A DNA stretch of 64,000 nt from JANXZS01 sp963797255 (GTDB lineage Bacteria > Acidobacteriota > Terriglobia > Terriglobales > Acidobacteriaceae): positions 1 to 64,000 of the forward strand of contig CAWCOV010000035.1 in NCBI GenBank assembly GCA_963797255.1, written 5' to 3'. The translations under genes and the position numbers were made by a program. Numbering within the stretch: the first letter of the stretch is position 1; each line of letters begins with the position of its first letter. Shown in pieces: positions 34,226-43,504 of this stretch. A model generated the notes under the pieces. It saw nothing but the letters and a program-made list of their open reading frames with translations. It searched no databases and was not told the origin of the DNA.

Positions 34226-35149
34226 CTATTTGGCCCGGGGATGCGTCCGGTCGTAAACCGCAGTTATCTGGTTATTTGTGATCTGCGTGTAGCGCTGCGT
34301 GGTGGACAGCCTCGCGTGACCCATCAACTCCTGAATAGCCCTTAAATCTGCGCCTTCCTCCAGCATATGCGCCCCGAAGGCATGCCGCAGAGTGTGGGGA
34401 TGAACGTCCGCCGCCAGCCCCTGAGCCATCGCCAGCCGCTTCACGATTCGTTGGATACTCCGCGTAGTCAGGCGTCCATTGCCTTTCAAATCCAGCCCGA
34501 GAAGGAGGGCCTCAGAACTTTTTTTTGCAGAAGCAAGACGCGCTTCGCGCTCAGGCAGGTAGGCACGCAAGGCCTGCGCGGAAACATCGCCTAAAGGCAC
34601 ATAGCGCTCTTTTCGGCCCTTCCCCCGCACCAGGATGGCTTCATTCGCCCAGTGGATGTCCGTCAGATTGATGCCCACCAGTTCAGCGTTACGAATCCCA
34701 CATCCGTAAAGGAGTTCGAAGATCACCCGGTCCCGTTCCGGCCACGCTGCAGCGCCCTCTCCAATGTGATCGGCGGCGCGATTCATCTGCTCGATGTTCG
34801 GGACACGCGGAAGATGTTTTGGCAACTTGGGGGTCGATACCAGCGCTGCAGGATTCTGCTCTACCCTGCCTGTCTTGGCCAACCAGCGAAACCATGCGCG
34901 AATTGCCGCCAAGGCGCGCGCTACGGAAGCTTTCGATAGGCCCCGGTCATATAACGTTCCCAGGAATGCACGGATCTGCTGATGCTCCACCTTTCGCATG
35001 GCGGGCGAACCGTGTGCCACAAGATACGCCGAAAAATCGGTAAGCTCGCGTCTGTAAGCACGCAGGGTATGGGGCGATACATTGCGCTCATACGACAGAA
35101 CCGAGAGAAACTCTTCGACCAGGACATCGCTCTTAGGGTTGTCGCTCAT
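34226..35149 (-). CDS. xerC: Tyrosine recombinase XerC-type
   Basis: A 307-residue site-specific recombinase. The catalytic set is complete: R153 in GCGIRNAEL, the lysine of RGKGRKER, H252 and R255 in HPHTLRHAFGAH, H278 in ELMGHARL and the nucleophile Y287 in QRYTQ. Together with the gene directly upstream it likely forms the XerC/XerD pair that resolves chromosome dimers at dif. No dif site (about 28 bp) could be picked out in this window. Its ATG overlaps the stop of the first recombinase gene (ATGA). Confidence 0.88.
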   Translation of the reverse strand: MSDNPKSDVLVEEFLSVLSYERNVSPHTLRAYRRELTDFSAYLVAHGSPAMRKVEHQQIRAFLGTLYDRGLSKASVARALAAIRAWFRWLAKTGRVEQNPAALVSTPKLPKHLPRVPNIEQMNRAADHIGEGAAAWPERDRVIFELLYGCGIRNAELVGINLTDIHWANEAILVRGKGRKERYVPLGDVSAQALRAYLPEREARLASAKKSSEALLLGLDLKGNGRLTTRSIQRIVKRLAMAQGLAADVHPHTLRHAFGAHMLEEGADLRAIQELMGHARLSTTQRYTQITNNQITAVYDRTHPRAK

Positions 35150-36102
35150 GACTGCTCACCCTGCTGCGTATCCGTGCGACGCGCACGCGGATGATGCGCG
35201 CGATGCACCGCCTTCAGGCGGCCAAGCGCAACGTGCGTATAGACCTGCGTAGTCGCAATATCCGCGTGACCAAGCAGCGTTTGCACAGTACGCAGATCAG
35301 CACCATGTTCCACCATGTGCGTGGCACAACTGTGTCGAAGCATGTGCGGGCTCGCATGAGCATCCGCCGATTTCACCAACTGCCATATCCACTGCCGCGT
35401 GAGCGCATGTCCGCGAACAGAAAGAAACAGCCTTAGAGCATCGGACTTTCGGCTCGTCTTCGCCAACTCCGGACGGCCATTTTCAAGATATTGCGACAGC
35501 GCTCGAATGGCGGATACCCCTATCGGCACCACGCGCTCTTTATCCCCTTTGCCGCGCACCAGAACCCGTCCTTCATCGAGCGAAAGATCGGCGACACCGA
35601 GATCGGTCAATTCAGAAACACGCAATCCCGCTGCATATAACAGCTCCAGGATCGCATTGTCGCGAAGCGCGGTCGCATCGTGCTGCGGATGAACTGCAGC
35701 TATCGAAGTGCGATCCAGCATCGCTGTCACTTCGGATTCAGCAAGCGACTTTGGAAGCACCTTCCATGTCGAGGGCGACTCCAGATTCACCGTCGGATCA
35801 TGGCCGATGCGCTTATCGAGCAGCATCCACCGATAAAATCCGCGCAGGCAAGAGAGTTTTCGAGCAATCGACCTGGCTTCCACTCCATGCTTTTTCAGAT
35901 GTTCCAGAAATCCCGCGACATCTGCTTGCCTCGCGGTTGCCAGCAAGGAATTCGACGCCTCGAGTACTTCAGAAAACATGGACAGATCGCGTTCATACGC
36001 CTCGCAGGTCAACGGGCGCAGGCCCTTGTCCACGCGCAGATAGGTAAGATATTCGCGTAGTAGACTGGCGTTACGCGATTCTGGTTTGGGAAGGTGGCTC
36101 AC
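35146..36102 (-). CDS. xerD: Tyrosine recombinase XerD-type
   Basis: A 318-residue recombinase, second half of the pair. R161 in AAGLRVSELTDL, lysine in RGKGDKERVV, H253/R256 in SPHMLRHSCATHM, H279 in LLGHADI and Y288 in QVYTH are in place. The sequence LLGHADIATTQVYTHV is the XerD-like box. It opens the operon; its overlap with xerC by four bases shows the two are translated together. Adjacent XerC and XerD genes in one operon is unusual, as in enterics they are far apart. Confidence 0.86.
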   Translation of the reverse strand: MSHLPKPESRNASLLREYLTYLRVDKGLRPLTCEAYERDLSMFSEVLEASNSLLATARQADVAGFLEHLKKHGVEARSIARKLSCLRGFYRWMLLDKRIGHDPTVNLESPSTWKVLPKSLAESEVTAMLDRTSIAAVHPQHDATALRDNAILELLYAAGLRVSELTDLGVADLSLDEGRVLVRGKGDKERVVPIGVSAIRALSQYLENGRPELAKTSRKSDALRLFLSVRGHALTRQWIWQLVKSADAHASPHMLRHSCATHMVEHGADLRTVQTLLGHADIATTQVYTHVALGRLKAVHRAHHPRARRTDTQQGEQS

Positions 36103-36238
36103 ATGCTCATTATCGGTGCCTGGCAGGTGGCGTGCCGTGCCCCCAACGGGCTGGGAACCAAGTTGTTCAACGCGAGATCTTTATGCGTGAATCGAAAGCC
36201 TGCCCCTTGCCGGTCGCCGCGTTTGCGAAACGAACTCC

Positions 36239-36244
36239 TATAAT
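36239..36244 (+). promoter_or_regulatory. -10 box TATAAT
   Basis: Perfect TATAAT, 10 bases before the ATG at 36255, with no good -35 at the right spacing. A start point close to the ATG would make a leaderless mRNA. Confidence 0.4.
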
Positions 36245-36254
36245 CGAATGTGAG

Positions 36255-37346
36255 ATGAACGCCCGCCAAGAGACAGAGTTCCGATTCGAAGACCTCCTGA
36301 CCCGCCCACAAGCCGCAGTCGACTACTCTATTGTGCGAAGCGACGTTGAAGGCAAGTCGTTGCTGGTCACGGGGGCGGGCGGATCCATCGGCTCAGAGCT
36401 CGCCGCTGCGATTCTCAGCATGGGGCCGCGCTATCTCATTCTGCTGGAGTTATCCGAGCACGCTCTTTATCGCCTGTACCTGCGATTGTCGAAACTCCCG
36501 AGCGACAGGACGACCATAGTCCCTGTTCTCGGCAATGTGTGCGAAGCTGGTCTGCTGGATCACTTGCTCGATCGCTACTCGCCGGGCACAATTTTTCACG
36601 CGGCCGCTTTCAAGCACGTCCCACTGCTCGAGCAGAATCGTTTCGCCGCCGTCACGAATAACGCTGTGGGTACATACACTCTCGCCAGGGCTGCAGTACG
36701 TCAGCAAACGCGCAAGCTTGTTCTCATATCCACTGACAAGGCGGTAAATCCGATCTCGGTCATGGGAGCAACCAAACGTGTTGCGGAACAGGTGCTGGCA
36801 AGTCTTGGCACACCGGATACGCAGATGACGTCGATCCGCCTCGGGAATGTTCTCGGCTCACAAGGCAGCGTTTCCCCTCTTTTCCTCGAACAAATCGAGA
36901 GCGGCGGACCCGTCACCGTCACACATCCCCTTGTCTGCCGGTATTTCATCACGCTCATGGAAGCAACTTTTAATATCCTCCGAGCGGCGTCGTTTCCATT
37001 GCCCGCGAAAATACTTCTGCCTTACATGGGAGATCCAATCCGGATTTCGGACCTCGCCCATCAGATGATTCAGCGTTTGAGCAACCACCCCATCGAGATT
37101 GCGTTCACTGGCCTGCGGCCCGGCGACAAACTTTCGGAAGAACTGATGTCAGAAGACGAACTCCGCAATGCAACGACATACGATGATTTCACTGTTTTAG
37201 AATCGTCAGCGGTTGACCCACTGTTCCTGCACTCCTGCATCTCTGAATTGGAGCAAAGTGTGCAGTCATATGACGAAGAAAGATTGATGGCAGCGCTGCA
37301 AAGCCTGATACCGGAATTTGAGATCGCCGAACACGCTACTTCGTAG
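36255..37346 (+). CDS. Nucleotide-sugar 4,6-dehydratase/epimerase (CapD/PseB/LegB-like)
   Basis: A 363-residue short-chain dehydrogenase-type enzyme of the polysaccharide-biosynthesis CapD/FlaA1 group. NAD site GAGGSIGSE (40-48), FHAAAFKHVPLLEQ and the catalytic region ISTDKAVNPISVMGATKRVAE with the M-x3-K pair are seen. Members dehydrate UDP-GlcNAc at C4 and C6, some inverting C5. It is the first gene of a three-gene operon with a hydrolysing 2-epimerase and an aminotransferase, so LegB-like chemistry is the best guess. The ATG at 36255 has a weak GTGAG site; a longer frame from 36132 is possible. Confidence 0.82.
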   Translation: MNARQETEFRFEDLLTRPQAAVDYSIVRSDVEGKSLLVTGAGGSIGSELAAAILSMGPRYLILLELSEHALYRLYLRLSKLPSDRTTIVPVLGNVCEAGLLDHLLDRYSPGTIFHAAAFKHVPLLEQNRFAAVTNNAVGTYTLARAAVRQQTRKLVLISTDKAVNPISVMGATKRVAEQVLASLGTPDTQMTSIRLGNVLGSQGSVSPLFLEQIESGGPVTVTHPLVCRYFITLMEATFNILRAASFPLPAKILLPYMGDPIRISDLAHQMIQRLSNHPIEIAFTGLRPGDKLSEELMSEDELRNATTYDDFTVLESSAVDPLFLHSCISELEQSVQSYDEERLMAALQSLIPEFEIAEHATS

Positions 37347-37353
37347 TTCTCCT

Positions 37354-38511
37354 ATGAAACGAAAGATCGCCGTTGTCACCACCTCGCGAGCAGACTACAG
37401 CCACTTATATTGGCCGCTCCACGGCCTGCGCGCCCACTCAGATGTGGATCTGAAATTGATCGTTCTCGGCTCTCATCTCTCTCCCGAATTTGGCATGACA
37501 GTTCGCGAAATCGAGAAAGATGGATTCCCGATCGCAGGCCGTATCGAGTGCCTGCTAAGTTCAGATACCGATGTGGGCATGGCAAAGACGATCGGCGTGG
37601 CCACGCTGAGCCTCGCGGATCTGCTGGGCGAAATGCGACCCGACCTCCTGCTCCTGATTGCCGATCGCTACGAAATGCTTGCTCCCGCTGCCGTCGCCCT
37701 TGCGCTCAGAATCCCAATCGCTCACATTGAAGGCGGCGAAATCAGCGAGGGGGCTATTGACGATGCGGTTCGCAACGCGCTCACGAAAATGAGCCACATC
37801 CATTTCACCTCTACAGAATCGGCGAAGGCGCGCGTTATTTCAATGGGAGAAGAAGAGTGGCGAGTGCATCGCGCCGGCGCGCCGTCGTTGGATCACCTGC
37901 AGCGGAACACTCTCTACCCACGTTCGGAATTAGAACAGCGGCTTGGCATCGATCTTTCAAAGCCCACCCTGCTGGTCGCGTATCATCCAGTGACTATCCT
38001 TCGTGACACCACGTCGGAAGCTGAAGCTTTGTTTGAAGCTCTGGATTCTACTCCGGGTCAAATCCTCTTCTGTTACCCGAACTCGGATGCGGGTAGTCGT
38101 GCACTCATCGAGCAGACGCAGGATTTTCTGCGAAAGCGAGACTGCGGACAGGTGTTCACGAACATGAGTGCGCTCACCTACTGGAGTCTTTTAATCCATG
38201 TTGACGCGCTCATTGGCAATTCAAGCAGCGGCATCATGGAAACCGCTTCATTCTGCCTTCCGACAGTGAATGTTGGAATGAGGCAGAAGGGTCGCGAACG
38301 CGCCCGCAACGTGATCGATGCTGAACCAAACACTGAATCCATCCGCGATGCACTGCTCAAAGCGCGAAGCGACGCGTTTCACACTTCGCTTATTGGCATG
38401 ACGAACCCGTATGGAGAAGGACGAGCATCGGAGACCATCGTCCGCGTACTCACCTCTTCACCGCTCGGCCAGGATCTCCTCATCAAGCACGCATCGGATC
38501 TGCGCGGATGA
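37354..38511 (+). CDS. UDP-N-acetylglucosamine 2-epimerase, hydrolysing (NeuC/LegG-like)
   Basis: A 385-residue GT-B-fold enzyme. The opening KRKIAVVTTSRADYSHLYWPL is the hallmark of the hydrolysing 2-epimerases, which take a UDP-N-acetyl sugar, invert C2 and release UDP. Further landmarks are IPIAHIEGGEISEGAIDDAVRNALTKMS, GAPSLD, and NSSSGIMETASF. It feeds sialic or legionaminic acid synthesis in known systems. The gene sits seven bases after the dehydratase gene's stop. No NeuB/LegI synthase or CMP-transferase is in the window, so the route cannot be completed here. Confidence 0.85.
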   Translation: MKRKIAVVTTSRADYSHLYWPLHGLRAHSDVDLKLIVLGSHLSPEFGMTVREIEKDGFPIAGRIECLLSSDTDVGMAKTIGVATLSLADLLGEMRPDLLLLIADRYEMLAPAAVALALRIPIAHIEGGEISEGAIDDAVRNALTKMSHIHFTSTESAKARVISMGEEEWRVHRAGAPSLDHLQRNTLYPRSELEQRLGIDLSKPTLLVAYHPVTILRDTTSEAEALFEALDSTPGQILFCYPNSDAGSRALIEQTQDFLRKRDCGQVFTNMSALTYWSLLIHVDALIGNSSSGIMETASFCLPTVNVGMRQKGRERARNVIDAEPNTESIRDALLKARSDAFHTSLIGMTNPYGEGRASETIVRVLTSSPLGQDLLIKHASDLRG

Positions 38512-39659
38512 ATGACGCGTCTATTCCACTTTCAGCTCCAGATATAACGGATTCTGAAATCGAAGCCGTTGTCAGCGTGCTAAAAGGTTCGCGCCTGAGC
38601 CTCGGTCCGGCGCTAAAGGAATTTGAGTCTGCAATCGCAGCATACGCAGGCTGCGCTCATGCGGTCGCCGTGAATTCCGGCACAAGCGCATTGCATCTTG
38701 CGCTGCTCGCACTTGGCATCGGCGAGGGCGACGAAGTCATTGTCCCGTCGTTTACTTTCATCGCCGCCGCAAACGTAATTCGACATGTTCGAGCGACTCC
38801 CGTGTTCGTGGATATCGAGCCGCGCACACTGAATCTAAGCCCAGTGCGCGTTGAAGCCGCCATCACCTCGCGCACCCGAGCGATCATGGTTGTCCATACC
38901 TTCGGAATTCCGGCCGAAATGGATGCGCTCATGGATCTTGCGAAGAAGCACAATCTGCGGATTATGGAAGACGCCTGCGAAGCAATCGGTGCGGAATATA
39001 AGGGCGTGAAGGTGGGCACGATCGGCGACGCTGGAGCCTTCGCGTTTTATCCGAATAAGCAAATCACTACGGGAGAAGGCGGCATCATCGTCACGAACAA
39101 TTCCGAGTTGGATGCAACGGCAAGAGCGCTTCGCAACCAGGGGCGGCGCGAAACCGATGATTGGTTCGAGCACTCCGCACTCGGATACAACTACCGCATC
39201 TCGGAAATAAACTGCGCGCTCGGCATCGAGCAATTAAAGCGGATTGACCTAATTCTCAAACGACGCGAGCAGGTCGCAGAAGGCTATCGATCCAGACTCG
39301 CTGAGAGGACTAATCTCATTCTTCCGCAGTCCAATCTCTCCGATTCTCGAATCAGCTGGTTCGTTTATGTTGTGCGGCTCAGCGAAGAATATTCCCAAGT
39401 AGACCGCGACTCCGTAATGCGGCAACTCGCTGCAACGGGAATCGCATCCGGCCGGTACTTCGCACCGATTCACCTGCAACCTGCCTATCGCGACTTCGCG
39501 CACGCTTCTGCGAACCTGCCTGTTACTGAGGCTGAAGCTTCAAGATGCATCGCGCTTCCCTTCTTTAATCGCATCACCGAGTCTCAAATTGATCGAGTCT
39601 GCGTCGCGTTGCTTGCCGCCCTTGATAGTCTCAAGATCTGCCTGAAACCATCACTCTAA
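38508..39659 (+). CDS. DegT/DnrJ/EryC1 sugar aminotransferase (LegC/PseC-like)
   Basis: A 383-residue PLP-dependent sugar aminotransferase. The Schiff-base lysine is K184 in AFYPNKQITTGEGG, preceded by the MEDACEAIGAEYKG aspartate segment; the N-terminus NDASIPLSAPDITDSEIEA and AVNSGTSALHLAL are typical. It would put an amino group on the 4-keto sugar made by the first enzyme of this operon. The ATG overlaps the TGA of the 2-epimerase gene, so the two are co-translated. With the dehydratase and the epimerase it makes three of the enzymes of a legionaminic-type pathway. Confidence 0.87.
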   Translation: MNDASIPLSAPDITDSEIEAVVSVLKGSRLSLGPALKEFESAIAAYAGCAHAVAVNSGTSALHLALLALGIGEGDEVIVPSFTFIAAANVIRHVRATPVFVDIEPRTLNLSPVRVEAAITSRTRAIMVVHTFGIPAEMDALMDLAKKHNLRIMEDACEAIGAEYKGVKVGTIGDAGAFAFYPNKQITTGEGGIIVTNNSELDATARALRNQGRRETDDWFEHSALGYNYRISEINCALGIEQLKRIDLILKRREQVAEGYRSRLAERTNLILPQSNLSDSRISWFVYVVRLSEEYSQVDRDSVMRQLAATGIASGRYFAPIHLQPAYRDFAHASANLPVTEAEASRCIALPFFNRITESQIDRVCVALLAALDSLKICLKPSL

Positions 39660-39768
39660 TCCGTCCGCAACGACCCCAAAACGCCACTCTTGCGAAAGTA
39701 TCCAGGAGTCCGGCATATGTGCGCTCGCAGGAGTACTATGGCTTACAAATTCTAGGGATCAAGATCTC

Positions 39769-39842
39769 TCAATCTGAATGCCATGGGCTTTTATGCCCTT
39801 CGGTCAGTTGTTTGCGCCAAGGCGCATTCGCATTCAGATTGA
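39769..39842. other. Candidate structured RNA/three-way-junction element
   Basis: TCAATCTGAATGC (39769-39781) is a perfect inverted repeat of GCATTCAGATTGA (39830-39842), 13 bp. The 48 bases between them hold two more hairpins, GGGC-TTTTAT-GCCC and TGCGC-CAAG-GCGCA. Together they fold as a three-way junction. It ends 51 bases before the GH3 start, in a region without genes. Further on, GGTC-GAAAA-GACC can form another small hairpin. I know no named riboswitch with this plan. Confidence 0.5.
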
Positions 39843-39893
39843 TGGGGCAATGGTCCGGTCGAAAAGACCTTCGAACGAACAAGGGAGCACGGG

Positions 39894-42608
39894 ATGGATA
39901 TGGAGACAAACAGCTTTGGTCGGTGGCAACATTTTCTGATAGGTATCGCGTTAGTCGCAGTGGTAACTGGTGCAGTCCTCGTCGGTGCAGAGTCGAAAAA
40001 AACCGTGCAGGTCGTTACGGGAAACGCTCGCGTCGACAAGCTTCTCAGCGAGATGACACTCGACGAGAAGATCTCCATGATCCACGGAGTCAGCGAAGAT
40101 CCCACGACCTTTCAGGGCCAGGCTGGATACATGCCGGGAGTACCACGGCTTGGCATCCCCGGTCTCAGGCTCGCAGATGGACCTCCGGGCGTGCTCACAA
40201 GAGTGCCATCGACTGCGCCGACTTCCACCATGGGACTTGCTGCAACGTTCAGCCGCGAGGACGCCAAGGCCAACGGCGAAGTGATCGCACGGGAAGCAAG
40301 GTCTCATGGAATCGACGTCGTCCTGCAGCCCTTCGTCAACATCGATCGCGACATCACGTTTGAACGTGGCTACAACACCTTCGGCGAAGATCCTTACCTG
40401 ACCGGACAATTAGCGGCAGCCATGATTCACGGTGTTCAGGATCTGGGCATCATGTCGCAGGCAAAGCACTACGTTGCATATGACACCGACGGCACAAATG
40501 TATTTGTGGACCAGCAGGCACTCCACGAAATTTATGTCGCCCCATTTGCCGATGCCTCGGAAGCGGGCGTCTCCTCCATCATGTGCTCCTATAACAAGAT
40601 CAACGGCGAATACGCATGCGGCAATAATTCCACTCTCAACAAAATCCTGAAAGACGAGGTCGGATTCAAAGGATTTGTAACTTCGGACTGGGGAGCAACG
40701 CACGGCACGAGCTTTATCAACAATGGTCTGGATATGGAGATGCCTGGCCCGTTGAATGTCTTCTGGGCGGGCCCTTCCTATTTTGTGAATGCGCCTCCAT
40801 CAAAGCCGCCCGCAAAAGAGGCGGGACCCTCGGATTATGCAATTAAGAATGGATTGCCCGAAGAACCCGCTGGCAAGCCATGGGATGGAGGATCCGAACC
40901 TTCCCCAACAACAAACCTCAAAAATCAGATCGAGGCTGGAACCATTAGCGAAGCCACCATCACCAAGGCCGCTGGCCGCGTGCTTGTGCAAATGGAAAGG
41001 TTCGGTTTGCTCGATGGCAAATCGAAGCACACCGTCTCGGCATCTGCTGTTGAAGAGAACGCGAAAGTCCTACAACGCACCAGCGAAGACTCCGCCGTTT
41101 TGCTGAAGAACGACGACGGCATCCTGCCCCTTAAGCAATCCGACCTTGCATCCATCGCGTTTATTGGTCCCGGCGCAGGGCAAACGATTGCCGTGGGAAG
41201 CACGGGAGAGAAAGCGGTCGGCCTGCCCGAACGTGAGATTGGCGCGGTAATGGCGATCAGGAAGCTGACAGCGTCTGATCCGTCCGTGCGTCTGACATAC
41301 GCAGTAGCCAACGATCTCACCGGCACGCCAATTCCTGCGCAATTCCTCTCCAACGACGGTAAACCTGGACTGGCTCGCACAGGTCCTGGCAAGCCCACGC
41401 AAACAGATCCGCAGCTTAACTTAACTCATTCAAACGGCAAATCTCTTCCCGCAAATTCTGAGTTCACATGGAACGGCGCCCTCACCGTTCCCACTGCAGG
41501 CGAGTACCGCATCAGCCTGCAATTGCTCGGGTGCTGGGGCAAGCTTTGGGTAGATGGCAAAAGAGTTGCCGAAGCCCAACTCATGTTCATTCATGGCGAC
41601 ATTACCCAGGCGGGACAAGACGATGTGATGCCAACAACCGATGGCCTTGATAATCTCCGCGTCGGTTTGAACCTATCGGCAGGGCCTCACGCACTCAAGG
41701 TTGCAATTACTCCCGATACTTCAAATAGTCCTGCACAGGTCCGCCTCGCCTGGGTAACGCCGGAGCAACAAGCGGCCAACTACGCAGCAGCAATCACAGC
41801 GGCCAAGCAAGCAAAAACAGCGGTCGTCTTTGCATGGAGCCGTGGTCGGCCAAACTTTGCTCTGCCCGGAGATCAGGACAAGTTGATTGCAGACGTCCTG
41901 GCCGTGAATCCAAACACAATCGTAGTCTTGAACGTCAGTCAACCGGTTGCTCTTCCATGGATCAACAAAGTGAAGGCCGTGCTGCAAATGTGGTGGACCG
42001 GTGATGAAGGCGGTTGGGCGGCCGCGAACGTTCTGATGGGGAAGACCACTCCCGCGGGTCGGTTGCCGTTTACGTGGCCTGTTCGCTTGCAGGATGAAGC
42101 CGCCAACGATCCCGCCTTCCCGGAACGTACCGCGGCGGGTGTGGACGGAAAGACTATCTTCTCAGAGGGCATCTTTGTTGGCTACAAATGGTTCGATAAG
42201 CAAAAGATCGAGCCGCTCTTCCCCTTCGGATACGGTCTGTCTTATTCGAAATTCGAGTACTCCGAGCTCGTCGTAAAGCCGGAGGCAGATGGCAGCCTCG
42301 AAGTCCGATTCAAAGTGAAAAATACAGGGAGTGTGGCGTCGGACGAGGTGCCTCAGGTCTATCTTGGCGCTCCGTCGGAGGCTCCAGCCGGTGCTCAATT
42401 CGCAATTCATTCCCTGGCAGCATTCGACCGCGTGCGCCTGTCGGCAAATGAGATGAAATCCGTCACTCTGCGTGTCCCAACTCGCCGCCTCCAGTACTGG
42501 TCAACCAGTGACGGCAAATGGGTCACTGCTAAGGGAACTCGCACCGTCTACGTCGGAGCATCTTCACGCGACCTTAGATTGCACGAAGACGCGACCATCA
42601 CCCATTGA
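39894..42608 (+). CDS. Glycoside hydrolase family 3 beta-glucosidase with PA14 and fibronectin-like domains
   Basis: A 904-residue exported GH3 enzyme. A membrane/signal segment (IGIALVAVVTGAVLVGA) is followed by the (beta/alpha)8 domain with RLADGPPG, the nucleophile D265 in FVTSDWG and KHYVAYDTDG. The second domain carries AFIGPGAGQ and VVVLNVSQPVALPW. A PA14-type insert is seen at about 510-610 (FTWNGALTVPTAGEYRI then GKLWVDGKR), and a C-terminal FnIII-like domain follows (VKNTGSVASDEVPQVYLG). It releases beta-linked glucose or related sugars outside or in the periplasm. AGGGAG precedes the ATG by eight bases. A terminator follows. Confidence 0.9.
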   Translation: MDMETNSFGRWQHFLIGIALVAVVTGAVLVGAESKKTVQVVTGNARVDKLLSEMTLDEKISMIHGVSEDPTTFQGQAGYMPGVPRLGIPGLRLADGPPGVLTRVPSTAPTSTMGLAATFSREDAKANGEVIAREARSHGIDVVLQPFVNIDRDITFERGYNTFGEDPYLTGQLAAAMIHGVQDLGIMSQAKHYVAYDTDGTNVFVDQQALHEIYVAPFADASEAGVSSIMCSYNKINGEYACGNNSTLNKILKDEVGFKGFVTSDWGATHGTSFINNGLDMEMPGPLNVFWAGPSYFVNAPPSKPPAKEAGPSDYAIKNGLPEEPAGKPWDGGSEPSPTTNLKNQIEAGTISEATITKAAGRVLVQMERFGLLDGKSKHTVSASAVEENAKVLQRTSEDSAVLLKNDDGILPLKQSDLASIAFIGPGAGQTIAVGSTGEKAVGLPEREIGAVMAIRKLTASDPSVRLTYAVANDLTGTPIPAQFLSNDGKPGLARTGPGKPTQTDPQLNLTHSNGKSLPANSEFTWNGALTVPTAGEYRISLQLLGCWGKLWVDGKRVAEAQLMFIHGDITQAGQDDVMPTTDGLDNLRVGLNLSAGPHALKVAITPDTSNSPAQVRLAWVTPEQQAANYAAAITAAKQAKTAVVFAWSRGRPNFALPGDQDKLIADVLAVNPNTIVVLNVSQPVALPWINKVKAVLQMWWTGDEGGWAAANVLMGKTTPAGRLPFTWPVRLQDEAANDPAFPERTAAGVDGKTIFSEGIFVGYKWFDKQKIEPLFPFGYGLSYSKFEYSELVVKPEADGSLEVRFKVKNTGSVASDEVPQVYLGAPSEAPAGAQFAIHSLAAFDRVRLSANEMKSVTLRVPTRRLQYWSTSDGKWVTAKGTRTVYVGASSRDLRLHEDATITH

Positions 42609-42616
42609 AATAAGCT

Positions 42617-42653
42617 GAAAAAGAGCGGCTCAAGATGAGCCGCTCTTTTTTTG
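42617..42653. terminator. Bidirectional rho-independent terminator
   Basis: AAAAAGAGCGGCTCA / TGAGCCGCTCTTTTTTT with a tiny loop, between the GH3 gene and the convergent gene ending at 42680. Confidence 0.92.
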
Positions 42654-42679
42654 CGATCTGTCAATCTCCTCGCGATGGC

Positions 42680-43504
42680 CTACGTCGCCTGTTCCGGTTG
42701 TAACAATAGCTTGCCAGCCTCCTGCAGCGTTATTTCCATCGGCACAGGCTTGAAGTCTGATCGAATCTCACTCTGGTCCTTGCTCACCGTCTTGAAGAAG
42801 ATCACTTTGCCGGCAACGTGCATGTCGATCTGCGAGGTTCTCCAGTGATTCGTACTCACCGGCTCCCTCTTTATTTCGAACGTGCCACCTTTTTCAATGT
42901 GCCCCAATAAGCCATAGCCAAAATCCACACGGTCCAAAATTACACCCTGTAATCTCGCCAGCCGCTTCTGTGAAGGGTCTACCCAAATGGTTCCGCCCAA
43001 TGCATGAAAAATGCGAGCTTCGTAGGTGGGAGGAGTGAAGGAAGGATTTGGCTTGAATTTCAGGCGCGTAAAGCCACTATCCGTCCCGTCGTACTCATAC
43101 AGAAATGCCCCATTCATCAGCCCCATAAGCCTTACCAGTCGCTGTTCATCCTGATCATGCGACTGCTTCAGCCGAGTAAGTTCAGCCGGGTTATTCACCA
43201 GTTTCGCTACCCGCTCATCTTCAACGTGCTGCTGGGCAGCAGTCAGGGGCTTGCCATCTCGTGTGACAACGCGGCTCAGAGGTCCGTTCTTTGTCTCAAC
43301 CTGGACAGCCGTAAACGTAGCCGAGCCCATCCGCTTTTTGATGTTGTACTGCCAATAGCTTTCGTGCTGCCGGTCTTTCAACTCGTTATAAATTACGTCC
43401 TTTACAAGATCATGAGCAGATTGCTGAAGCGGAACGTCCGCAGCAAAGGCCGGAGACAAAAGGGCGCACAACAGACACGTCGAAAGAAGGTAGTTGAGCT
43501 TCAT
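42680..43504 (-). CDS. Exported protein of unknown function
   Basis: A protein of about 274 residues with a signal peptide (LNYLLSTCLLCALLSPAFAA). The mature part has helices with many charges (QHVEDERVAKLVNNPAELTRLKQSHDQDEQ, near 95-125) and then a long beta-rich half (FLYEYDGTDSGFTRLKFKPNP, TIWVDPSQKRLARLQG, FEIKREPVS). The second half, with its WVDPSQKRLARLQGVI, looks like an outer-membrane lipoprotein-sorting type fold, but no known motif confirms this. It is a single gene opposite cyaY. Two ATGs are 12 bases apart; the second is used. Confidence 0.65.
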   Translation of the reverse strand: MKLNYLLSTCLLCALLSPAFAADVPLQQSAHDLVKDVIYNELKDRQHESYWQYNIKKRMGSATFTAVQVETKNGPLSRVVTRDGKPLTAAQQHVEDERVAKLVNNPAELTRLKQSHDQDEQRLVRLMGLMNGAFLYEYDGTDSGFTRLKFKPNPSFTPPTYEARIFHALGGTIWVDPSQKRLARLQGVILDRVDFGYGLLGHIEKGGTFEIKREPVSTNHWRTSQIDMHVAGKVIFFKTVSKDQSEIRSDFKPVPMEITLQEAGKLLLQPEQAT

